From Tamarix chinensis (lineage: Eukaryota > Streptophyta > Magnoliopsida > Caryophyllales > Tamaricaceae), in contig CM060176.1 in NCBI GenBank assembly GCA_030549775.1, positions 98,075,815 through 98,139,814 of the forward strand: a stretch of 64,000 nucleotides of DNA. Direction: 5' to 3'. The notes under the pieces were generated by a model. It saw nothing but the letters and a program-made list of their open reading frames with translations, was not told the DNA's origin and ran no database searches. How positions within the stretch are numbered: the first letter of the stretch is position 1; each line of letters opens with the position of its first letter. The position numbers and the translations under genes are program-made. This document shows, one piece after another, positions 49,465-59,707 of the stretch.

Positions 49465-49850
49465 TATCGGAGATTGAAAAATAGGTATCGAGGATTGGGG
49501 CGGTTATTGTGGATCGGGGATCCGGTAACGGGTATCGGAGATTTGGGAGCTTATAGGGGACCGGGGATCTTATCGGGGATTGGGGACTTGGTAACGGGTA
49601 TCGGGGATTTGGGAGTTTATAGGGGATCGGGGATCGGGGATCGGGGATCGGGGATCAGGGATCGGGGATCGGATATCGGGGATCGGGGATGGAGGATCGG
49701 GGATCGGGGCGGGTATGGGGATTGCATCCCCGCGGGGATCGGGTCGGGATTTCCCGTTAAGAAATAAACGGGGATCGGGTCGGATTCGGGGATAATTTTC
49801 CTTATCGGGTTCGGGGATGGGGATGGGGTCCCCGTCCCCGACCCGCCCCA
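49465..49850. repeat. Subterminal ggggatcggg array of the hAT element
   Basis: Many head-to-tail copies of 'ggggatcgggg' and 'ggtatcggggatttgggag' within 400 bp of the right terminus, followed by inverted ccccgtccccg. The same words occur inverted near the left end (43005-43090) and in the MITE at 26309. Confidence 0.9.
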
Positions 49851-49862
49851 TTGTCATCCCTA

Positions 49863-50200
49863 CCCCAGAGGAGGAAGGAAAAGGAGAAAGAACAAAAAAA
49901 AAAAAAAAGGGGAAAATAAAAGTAAAATAATTTTTCGAATAAGGGTATTTAATTATTTAGATAGATAAATTATTTAAAATTTAATAGGGTAATTTTAGTA
50001 AAATATGGGTTTGGAAAATTATTTAAATAAAACAAGTATGATGAAATAACAAAATATTTATTTTAATTTATTAAATAATCACATCTATTTTTATAAACCA
50101 AAAAGTCCACACAATAATTAAATTAATAATTTAAAAAATAAATTATCCTAGATGACGATTAATTATTAAATTTGAAGTTTTGAAATTTTGGGGTATTACA
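49863..50200 (-). mobile_element. LTR H, piece 3 (5' end of the LTR)
   Basis: AG-rich flank, then an AT-rich stretch ending 'aaattttggggtattaca' at 50200, that is TGTAATACCCC in sense. Followed by acatt, the imperfect TSD partner of atatt at 33577-33581. Confidence 0.75.
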
Positions 50201-50768
50201 ACATTGTCATCCCATGTAGCCCCTCACCTCCACTACTATAACCTCCCCCATCCCAACTCCAACCAGCAGCACCATTATTAGCTCAGACCACATCGAGCCC
50301 TTCCCTGTCTTCTTCTCCTTCTTCCTTTCCTCCTCTTTTTTGCCCTTATTTGCTTGCACACCATCCCCTCTGCCCCATCAAGTTTCCCCACACCACCACC
50401 TCCTCTGTGTTCGTCGCCCTTCCATGTGTTTTCCTAGCTCCAAATAACACCCATTCAACCTCCCTAAATGGTAGAGCCACAACAACAACACATCCAGTTG
50501 TGCTCCTTCTCTGCAGCACCAACCCATCCCTACGTGCACTATCACCACTTGCTGCCATCCTTCATCATCATCATCATCTCCAGCCACAACCACCACCAAC
50601 CCCTACACCATCACCCAGCAGCCACCATCACGCATACACACCTCCACCACCACCCTACTTCTTCTTGTTGTCCTCTATATTGCTGCCTCGACCCCTCATG
50701 TGTGGCCTTACCACCACACCACCACTATAGCCTCGTCGTTGTCATTGCCACCCACCACCAACCATCAC
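50201..50768 (+). mobile_element. LTR G, piece 2: CT-rich stretch
   Basis: Pyrimidine-rich with ACC/CAC runs, continuing the G sequence that stops at 33581. The overlapping Thr/Pro/His-rich frames at 50346-50773 are artefacts. Confidence 0.55.
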
Positions 50769-51076
50769 TATAACACCCCAAAAATTCATAGCCTTTGTTT
50801 TCGGGTGTTAGGTTTTTTATTCAAAACTAACCCTTATACCTTGGCCTACTTATTTTATCTATAACATTTTCCCAAAAAAATCCCATATTATCTCACCTTT
50901 TTCCTCCCTATTAAACCCATACTATATCAAATTATTTCCCCCCGATTATTTTCTATCAAATATCCTAACCTAACCAAATTAAACCTAAAACTAAAATAAA
51001 ATCAACCTATTCCTACCCTACCATTTTACCACCCTATTCTTCTACCCCTCTCGTGCCCCAAATACCTCCCCCAAAT
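50769..51076 (-). mobile_element. LTR J, left piece
   Basis: Starts tataacaccccaaaaattca, a minus-oriented LTR end, but within 250 bp turns pyrimidine-rich. That does not fit the layout of a minus-strand copy. Cut at 51077 by LTR I. The bases before it (atcac) do not match those after the right piece (cgaac), so J may be a recombinant of two LTRs. Confidence 0.45.
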
Positions 51077-51744
51077 TGTAACACCCCAAAAATTCACTAC
51101 TAAAATTTTTCATTTTATTGAAAGAAAATTAGCGGAAGCAAAATAATAAACCGTGAATTTTGGGGATATTACCGCCACACTTAGTACTAGACCGGTTCAC
51201 TTATACTGTTCAAATATCAAGTGTTAAGGCTAAAAGAGGATAACACAATTTACGTGAAATTCAAACATATTTAAATCGGAGTGGCGTACACAACACTTTA
51301 CAGTAATAAAAATCCATCGGCAGTGGTTACAAATCAAGAAATACATTAAAACCATAAATTTTAAAGGAGAAACGATAAACTCCCGAGATATTCCGGATAG
51401 TACCCTACGCTCTTTCCTGAGAGCCTGCTTGAATAGCACTTGAAAATGACCTACAAGGGACACTGCCCATTGAATAAGCAGGCCCCCCACGAATAGAACC
51501 CTTCCGTACTACGGTACTGAGTAACCCTTTAAAATACTCCTAAAAGTAGGCCCGCGATGCAAAATATGATACTCTACATACATACATAATGAAAGGTAAA
51601 TACTCAATATCCACATTCATATATCCACATAATTAACAAATCAATTAGATATTAATAGGCCATAGAGAACAATCGTTACTTCTGGGCCTTAAGCCCTTAG
51701 TCCATCATCATCAATCATATCAGAGTATAAATATCCGTTTGAGT

Positions 51745-51895
51745 ACGGGAACCCCACTATTATAGCCGGTGGACCGGAATACATACAGGATAGAACACTC
51801 CTGACCACTATTATTGTTGGTGGAGCGGTCTCTAGGGCAGAACGCTCCTGGCCACTATTATTCCTCGGTGGATCGGTCTGGCTCCGACTTACAGG
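51745..51895 (-). repeat. CCGGTCCACCGG-type tandem block in LTR I (single block)
   Basis: Three units: 'ccactattatagccggtggaccgg', 'ccactattattgttggtggagcgg', 'ccactattattcctcggtggatcgg'. Only one block is present, where H and L have two. Confidence 0.85.
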
Positions 51896-51974
51896 GTGTT
51901 CCACTATACGTGATTAGTATTTTTCCATAACTTTATTCACATACAATACTGGTTTTACTGAGCTCGGGACCCCT

Positions 51975-52110
51975 AGGTAAACTTACAGGTACAACATAAT
52001 AAATCCATAACATCACAGGTATACTTACAAGTACAGCATAATAAATCCATAACATCACGGGTAAACTTATAGGTACAACATAATAAGATCCATAATATCA
52101 CAGGTATGCT
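51975..52110. repeat. Tandem repeat, about 50 bp unit, three copies
   Basis: Three copies of 'ggtaaacttacaggtacaac' followed by 'ataataaatccataacatcac', replacing the second CCGG block found in other copies. Confidence 0.8.
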
Positions 52111-53560
52111 TACAGACATAAAACCAACACAGGTAGACACAAAAGCTGCTACCAAATAATCCAATAATCATTATTTCCATCAAATCATATCATTTCTATT
52201 TTTATTTACTTTCTCAAGGGGAGATCAGTCAATCTGAAGACACAAAGGTACTCCCGTCATACCGGCGCAACAAGGCAACACAGTATCCCACAGACTATCA
52301 ACCCAATGACGCAAAAGGTACCCTGGTCACACTGGTACACGAAGGTAAGACAATAACCTACTAACAATGACACCTAATCCATAAGTATGCATACCCCCTG
52401 TTAGTCCGCAAAACAAAATAGAGTAAGATGTAAGGCCTGACTAGGGCACTAAGGCACACCAGTAAAAATCCATATCAACCGTGGGCTAAACCACGTCCTT
52501 AGGGTAGCGAACCCTAGGAGCCACCATCCCCGATCTCGAGGTCTTTCACTTTAAATAATAGTATTTTATTAAGGTGACCATGAAATCGCGTATAATACAG
52601 AAAAATTCAATTCTCATACTTAAGCGTTCTTACTTATTTCCAATTATCTGATACAACAATAATCAAGGTCAAGTTCGAAGCCAACATTAAAACATGCTAA
52701 GGCCATCCTAGGCTCAATTATTCACATCTCGATACTTTAGGTCAAAAAGACTAAAATACCCCTGAGACTAAAAATTCCTAGATTATCATCTATTTAAATA
52801 CTAATTCCATTTTATCTATTCATTTGCCATGAAAAGGCTAAAACACCATAAACAAATTATTTCTTACCGATTTAAATTATCAGATATGTCAAATGACCAT
52901 TTTACCCTTGTACATAATTTTACACATAAAATTCTTTTTCGTACACTTAAACCATCCAAAACACATACTCACATGCTCAATGATAGCTAATACATATTAG
53001 ACATGATTTTTAGGATAAATATCATAATACACAAAAATAACTAAATTGCCTCTAGGGCACACATCCATAATAACTATTTTATAATTATTTCTAAGCATGC
53101 TCAACATATTATTTTATACATAATCACCATACAAACTATTTTTCCGTCATTAGAATCATTTTAATCATAATTTCATACCCGACATAATTTACATCAGATA
53201 ACATGTTCGCTTTATCTATTTTTATAATAATAATAATTAACACATAATTATATCAAAATAAATCATGCTTAACACATTCCATCCACTGAAAACCCTAACG
53301 TGCTACCATGAAATATTGATAATTTTAGTAGGGTATAGTGGTTACCTTAATTCCAAAAAAAGACAAAGATATCGGTATCCTACTAAATTTATCGGATCCC
53401 GCTAATCAACCTTTCTTACCTAAAAATAATACCGCAATTATCGAATTAGTATCTATCAAGTAAAATAATAATTATAATATAAAAATATTTATTTTTTTAA
53501 AATTACTAAAATACCCTTACAATTAATATTGGTACCAAAATTTTCTTAAAACAACACGCA

Positions 53561-53584
53561 ACTCACGTTGCATGCAACGTGAGT
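53561..53584. repeat. Perfect 24 bp palindrome in LTR I
   Basis: Read 5' to 3', each strand is actcacgttgca followed by tgcaacgtgagt. Related palindromes lie at the same LTR position in H (41798) and twice in G (60261, 60463). Confidence 0.95.
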
Positions 53585-55080
53585 CACGCACGAAAGGAAG
53601 GGGGTATAGCTGCTGGCTGGGCTAGAGGGTTGGCTAGGCAATGTAGGAAAGAAAAGGGTGGCAGAGGTGGTGGTTGGCCGGCTGTTGCTGGTGGCTGGTG
53701 GTGAAAGCATGTAGGGCGACGGGTGCTGCATGCGGCTTGAAGGGGTAGAAAAAAGGAAGGGTGCAGGGGCTGCGAAGGTTGGGTGGTGTGCTAAAGGCTG
53801 GTAGTGAGCAGTCGAGGTTGGGGTCGCAATGGCAGTGTGGTTGGCGGCTGCGAAGTGGTGGAGGAGTGGCTGAGTTGGGTTGCGACGCGGTGGAAATGGC
53901 TGGGAGAAGGTGCATGCAAGGGGCTGTTTGGCAATAGTTGGTTGCTGGGGTGTGGCGTTGGTGCTGCTCGGGAGGCTACGCTGGACGATAGTGGTGGTCG
54001 AAGGTTGGCTCGACAGGGAGTGTTGCGGGGGCAGACGAAAATGGAGGGGAGCAGGGAGTGTTAGCTGTGTGATGGAGGAAGTTGGGCGACGGCTGCGTAG
54101 AAAGAAGAGGAAGAAAGGGAGAAGGGGCTGATTGGTGGCTGCACGGTTGGTGTGGGCTGGTGCTGCGGATCGAAGGCGATAGAAAGGTGCACGAGGACAG
54201 CGAGGGAGAGGTAGGGTGTGGTGGTGCTGGGAGAGTTGGCCGAAAATAACAAAGGGAGGAAATGTCTGTTTGGTTGGGGCAGAGGGTTGGGTGTTGTTTG
54301 GTGCTGCATGTGTATATGCAGAGAATGGAGGGTTGGTCGGTGGCTGGTGCTGTGTGCATGTGTATATGTATAAATGCAGGAGAGAGGGCTTGTTTGGGTA
54401 GGAAGGAATCAAACAAAAAGAGAGGGGAGGAGGGGTACTGTTTGGTTGGGTTTAGCCAAAAGAATTTTGAGGGGGGCTGCTGTGAAGTGTTATGTCGTGT
54501 GCATGTGTACATGTGTATAAGTGTGCAGAGTGTGTAAGTGTAGCATGGATATGTGTGTATAAATGCAGACATGAGGCGTGCATATGTATACAAGGAGTAG
54601 AGGATGGATTTGTCAGAAAATGAGGGAGACAGGTAAATATTCGGGGGAGATATTTGAGTTACGATAGAGGGTAGAGTACAGGATAAAATAATACGACGGG
54701 GTAAAAGATTATTTATTTAGTTTTATATTTAATTTAGATAGGTTAAGAATAGTTCGAGAAAATTATCCAAATTAGGATAGGTTTTAAAAATAATCGGAAA
54801 GAGTAAAATAATCGAAAATAATTCTTAGGAAAATATTTTAGATTACGAATTAAAAGATTATAAATAAAATAATTTAAAATAAGATTTACGGGTATAATTA
54901 AAATTAAATTAAATAATCAAATTTCTATTAAATTTTTAACCTGATTAAATTTATAATTAAACCATTGAAATAATATGAAAAATCATAACATTTTTAAAAT
55001 TAAACCTCCTAAAATAATAATTATAAATAATTATACGATTATAAATTTATAATTATGGTTTTGAAAAACGAGGTGTTACA

Positions 55081-55761
55081 TAAAGAGAGAGAGGGGTAGG
55101 GGGAGGAGGGTTGCAGGTGGGGTGGCGGAGATGGGGGAGGTGGTCGGGTTTTGGCGCAAGGAAAATGGAAGAAGAAGAAGGAAAGAAGTGGGGCTGGTGT
55201 GTGCAGGTCGGCCGAAGGAGAGAAGGATGCGGGCCGGTTCGGTTGGGGAAGAAAGGAAAGAATAGAAAGGAAGGGGACGGGTCGGGCGACGCGCGAGGGA
55301 GAAGGAGGGGGAGGAGAGGAAGGGGGCCTGCGGCCCGGGCGCGAGGGTTGGGGGAGAGGCAGGCCGGCTAGCGACCCAAGGGAAGAAAAAAGGAAGAAGA
55401 AATAAAGGAGAAAAATGAGAAGGAAAAGGGAAAATGGGATAAAATAAAATAATTTAATTTATAAAATAATAAAATATAATATTTTTTGGTAATAAATTTA
55501 TTTAATAATTTAATTTAATATAATTAAATATAAGGATTTTAAAATGATAATTTTAGTAAAAAAATGGTTTGGAAATTATTTAAATAAAAAGAGTATGATA
55601 AAATAACAAAATATTTATTTTAATTTATTAAATATTTATATCCAATTTTATATACTTAAAAATCCCTAAAATAATTAGATTAGATTGATTTAAAAGCTAA
55701 TTTATTCCAAATAAAAGTTATTTATTAAATTATAGGTTTTTTAAAATTTTGAGGGATTACA
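55081..55761 (-). mobile_element. LTR J, right piece (5' end of the LTR)
   Basis: AG-rich (55081-55430), then AT-rich, ending 'aaaattttgagggattaca' at 55761 (TGTAATCCCTC in sense). This is a normal minus-oriented LTR head and resembles the end of H. The Gly/Arg-rich frames at 55111-55405 are artefacts. Confidence 0.6.
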
Positions 55762-55800
55762 CGAACACTCTCTTTATCTCCCTCCCCTTCTCACGCTAGA
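55762..55800 (+). mobile_element. LTR G, piece 3
   Basis: A 39 bp CT-rich remnant between J and the Athila/Tat-like solo LTR; its last five bases, ctaga, are the TSD of that insertion. Confidence 0.5.
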
Positions 55801-57551
55801 TGATGAGTTCATATTTTGACACATTTTATACCCTTATAATCTTAGTTTTTGGTAGTTTATTTAGCTAATATAAGGGAATAATTATTGTTTTATGCTTAAG
55901 TGGTAAAAATTGCATAAATTTTATTATTTGAGCTAAAATGATATAAATTAAGTAAATTTAGAGTATAATATTATTTATTAATATTTATTCAATTTTATTT
56001 TGCAGATATTGTTTTTAAATAAAAGAAAAAAAATAAGAATTGGACCTTTGGACCAACGGCCAAAGGCCGAAGGCCCAAAGGCCCGCAAAAAGCAAACCAA
56101 ACGGAGCTGAACGACGGAAGAAGAGTCAGCAGGGCTGACGTGGAAAGGAAGGCACATAAAATTATAAAAAGAGGCGGCAGGTCGAAGGAGAAAAGCAGAA
56201 GGGGACGTGCAGGAGCGGCGGGCGGTAGGGCCGAGGAGAGCCTTTATAGGCTCGGGAGAGACGACGTAGAGAGTGGGGCGCACGTCTGGAGGAGAGCCTT
56301 CACATGCTCGGACGACGCTGAGGTGAGGCGACGCAGAGCCGCACGTCACGCGAAGGAAGGAGGGCGACACGGAAATCGAGGAAGCGACGCGCCATCAGCC
56401 GCCAGCGACGAGAAAGGAAAAAGGAAAAGAATTTTGCACAGAAATCAAGGAGCGAGAGAAGAAGAAAATTTTGAGGAAGAATTTAATACCGGTAGAATTT
56501 ATTTCAGATAAAATTAATTTTTATCTGAATAAATTCATGAACTTTTATCCAAAATTAATTCCGGTTATTTCTTTCTCTTATTTTTAATTTATATTTTAGA
56601 TATATATTTCTGTGTAATTAATTCTTTAATTATGAGTGGCTGATTATTTATTGTTAGGGAATAATTTGAAACCCTGGATTATGATTTGAATTATAATTTT
56701 ATTTTCTTTGTTTCGTGAGATTGTTTCTTGACTCTATATTAATTGCTATCGTTTATATATATAGTTCTGTCCAGTATAGTTTATTTGGTGCATGCCTTGT
56801 TCTGGTTCCTCATAAGTGACAGTATGTAGGATTATTTGCCTGCTAGGTGGCCATCTAAATATACTAGAATTTATATGTATAAATTGCAGCTAGGTTAGAT
56901 AACAATTCACCTAATCGTTTTGTGATTCTAACCTAAGTGGTAAAACGTTTCGATACGTGTGGGTCAATAAAAGGAAATACAGCTAGACATGCTTTTTGTA
57001 CTAGTTTGGGTACTTAGATTGACAGCCTTCCACTTACACTTAATGCATTAAATCTAGTTAAATATAGGAGCCGCTTGTTGCTGCTATACTGCTAGTATTT
57101 AATAGGGTTAATATTGGCGCTTTGTCGTATTAACTTAATTAAGGGAAGTAATATAAGGTGTATAGACCTGCTTTTGGTGTGCAACTTGGTCGATCTATTT
57201 CTCACGATTAAAAGATGACTTAGAAATATATATTATATATCGATCTAATCTAGTGGTGGATTTTTATTTCCCTAACATATTTTTCCTATCTGCTGGTTTC
57301 CCATTATTTTATTATTATTAGTTTGTTTTATTTTATTCCTTTTATTATTTTATTATTATTTTGATAAACCCCCATTAGTATTTTTCTTATTTATTTATTT
57401 TAGGTTATTTAGTGTTTTTATTTTATTTATAGTTTAAGCTAGTTAATTAGAGGTGAGCCCTCTCAATCCCCGGCTAGAACGATACCCTATTTACCAGTGC
57501 TACAATTGACAACAAGAGGATTTAAATTGCGTGCCGGCTACGGTCGCACCA
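55801..57551 (+). mobile_element. Athila/Tat-like gypsy solo LTR, copy 2
   Basis: Starts tgatgagttcatattttgac, ends ctacggtcgcacca (TG...CA), with a perfect 5 bp TSD, ctaga at 55796-55800 and 57552-57556. 1,751 bp. Aligns with the reverse complement of copy 1 throughout, including the GC-rich patch with 'accaacggccaaaggc', 'cgatacgtgtgggtcaa' and 'ccccggctagaacgatac'. No primer binding site or coding domain adjoins it. Reading frames at 55978-56511 are in the GC-rich patch and not genes. Confidence 0.87.
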
Positions 57552-57890
57552 CTAGACCCATGCCCCTATCCCATCAAACCGTCCTTCACCCTCTGTTGAA
57601 CTATATCCCTCTTTCCCATCTACGTGAAAATACACTTACATATAACCCTCTGCTTTATACACATATACATGTGTAGCCCTCCCCTTCTCTGCGTACACAC
57701 ACACACAGAGCCTACGCACGCAACCTCCCATTCTCCTTCTGCACTTCCTCATACAATCATCCAACCCGGCCACAACCATTACCGTTGCCCTGTGCCTCAC
57801 CATTTCGAGCACCACGCACAAACACCGTCCTTCCTCTCCTTCTCCTTCTTCTTCCTCACCCTCTGTCTTTATTTTTCTTCTACTTCCCTA
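57552..57890 (+). mobile_element. LTR G, piece 4: CT-rich
   Basis: Pyrimidine-rich remnant of about 335 bp between the two solo LTRs; starts with TSD ctaga and ends with TSD cccta. No gene. Confidence 0.5.
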
Positions 57891-59707
57891 TGGTGAGTAC
57901 ATATTTTGACATATTTTATACTCCTTCAATCTTAGTTTTTAGCACTTTATTTGAGTAATTTATAATAATTATTATAATTTTATGCTTAAGTGATAACAAT
58001 CTTTAATATTTTATTATTTGAGCTTAAATAATATAAAATGAACGAATTTAAAGTATAAGATTATTAATTAATTATTTTAATGTTATTTTATAGGTTAAAT
58101 TAAAAAAGGCTTTTGATCCCTTGGATTAAAGGCCAAAGGACCGACGAAAAAGAAACAATTGCCATGAGAGGGACCAAAGGCCCAAAAGAGCCAACGAAGG
58201 GGAGTAGAGGTGGTGAAAAAAATTATAAAAAGAGAGGAAGACACATGGAGGTGAGAGAAGAGCTAGCGGAGCGCATAAAATAAAGAAAGAAAATAAACAA
58301 TGGCGCGATAGAAAGATGGAGAAGGATGAAAGCAAAAGAGAAAAGAAGCAAACAAATAGAAATAAAGACATAGAGACGGTAGGGAGAGTTAACAATAATG
58401 GAGGGACTAGCACAGAAAAAAAAGAGAGAGAGGGGAGAGGGGAGAAGAAAGCCATGTGGGTTGAGAAAGAAAAAAGAACAACGCATGCAAGACGAAGAAC
58501 CATGCGTGATGTAGGACAGAAGGATGACTATAGCAGTTTGCTACAATACATACTAGTAGGAGAGAAGAAGAAAGAGAGGAGGAGAGACGCACGTCAACAC
58601 CGGGGAAAAAAAGAGAGAAAAGATAGGTTGCACAAAATTTTAGGCGGTCAGGGGAGAGATAAATAAAGAGGAAAATATCCATAAAGATTTATTTTAGATA
58701 AAATTTAGTAATTTTTCATCTGAATAAAATTTTGAACTTTTATCTATAATTAATTTCAACTGTTTCTTTCTGTATTTCTAATATATATTTTTTATGTAAT
58801 TAATTTGATTATTATTACTAGCTAATTATTTATTGCTAGGTAATAGATTGACGCCCTATGATATTATTCTTCTTTGTTTCATGATATTGTTCATTAACTA
58901 TGTTTTAATTAGTATCTTTTATATATATGATCATGTGAGGCATGATTTATATGGTGCATGCATTTGTATGGTTTTCTCATGGCGACAGTATGTAGGATTA
59001 TGTGCTCACTAGGTGACCATATAAATATGTTAGAGTTTATATGCATAAATTACAGTTAGGTTAGATAACAATTTGCCTAATAGTTGTGTGATTCTAATCG
59101 GAGCAGTGGAACGTTTACATACATGCGGATCAAGGGAGAGAAATAAAACTAGACATGCTTATTGTACTGATTTGGGGTTCTTAGATTGACATCCTTCCAC
59201 CCGTACTTATTTTATTAAATCTAGTTAAGTATAAGAGTCACTTATTGCTACTATACTGCTAGTATTTAATAATATTTAATATTGGTGTTTTATCATATTA
59301 ATTATTTTAGGGAAGCAATATAAGGTGTATAAGCCTACTTTTGGCTTACAGCTTAATTATTTTCTTTCTCGTGATTAAAAGATGACTTAGAAATTATTAT
59401 TATATTTTGACCTAATTTCGTGGTAGATTTTGATTTTCCTAATACATTTATCATATTTGTGGTTATCTATTATTTTTATTATTTTATTTTATTTATTATT
59501 TTATATTTTTAAAACCTCCATTATTGTGTTTTTCTTATTAATTATTTTGTGTGATTTGGAGTTTATTTATTTATTAATTTATTTTCATTATTTATGAGCT
59601 AGTCAATAGAGGTTTTTCAATCTCCGGTATAGAACAATACTCTTATTTATCAATTATATAGTTGACTATAAGAGGGTTTAAATTGCATGCCGACTATGAC
59701 AACACAA
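57891..59707 (+). mobile_element. Athila/Tat-like gypsy solo LTR, copy 3
   Basis: Starts tggtgagtacatattttgac, ends gactatgacaacacaa (last base pair changed from CA to AA). Perfect 5 bp TSD, cccta at 57886-57890 and 59708-59712. 1,817 bp. Clearly more diverged from copies 1 and 2 than they are from each other (e.g. 'gtggaacgtttacata', 'ctccggtatagaacaatac'), so probably older. The frames at 58126-58682 are low complexity. Confidence 0.83.

Larger units (their letters stand above)
42986..49862 (+). mobile_element. hAT transposon, 6,877 bp, with transposase gene
   Basis: Termini are tagggatggcaat at the left and attgtcatcccta at the right, inverted repeats with one mismatch in 13. It is flanked by a perfect 8 bp TSD, ccccagag, at 42978-42985 and 49863-49870. 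Both subterminal regions are dense in ggggatcggg / ccccgtcccc words (43005-43090; 49465-49850), the usual transposase-binding design of hAT ends. A multi-exon BED-type transposase gene lies in plus orientation. It is inserted in the AG-rich part of LTR H, which resumes after 49870. Clean ends and TSD show it is complete and a late arrival in the nest. Confidence 0.95.
51077..55080 (-). mobile_element. LTR I: complete 4,004 bp long LTR
   Basis: Starts tgtaacaccccaaaaattca, ends aaacgaggtgttaca. It follows LTR H closely: 'ggggatattaccgccacacttagtactagaccgg' type context, a CCGG block (51745-51890), 'gaagacacaaaggta', 'cccgatctcgaggtc', 'ctaacgtgctacca', the 24 bp palindrome (53561-53584), an AG-rich stretch (53590-54640) and an AT-rich head. 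Flanks caaat and taaag share only the central aaa, so a TSD is not supported. The large frames at 53546-54593 lie in the AG-rich stretch and are artefacts. Confidence 0.75.

Noticed and set aside
53546..54593. 288- and 205-codon minus-strand ORFs
   Set aside because: They overlap in different frames in a purine-rich part of LTR I and read as Pro/Ser/Thr/His low complexity without any domain.
55801..59707. Copies 2 and 3 as the two LTRs of one retrotransposon
   Set aside because: Only 339 bp of CT-rich host LTR lies between them, their TSDs differ (CTAGA, CCCTA), and copy 3 is clearly more diverged.
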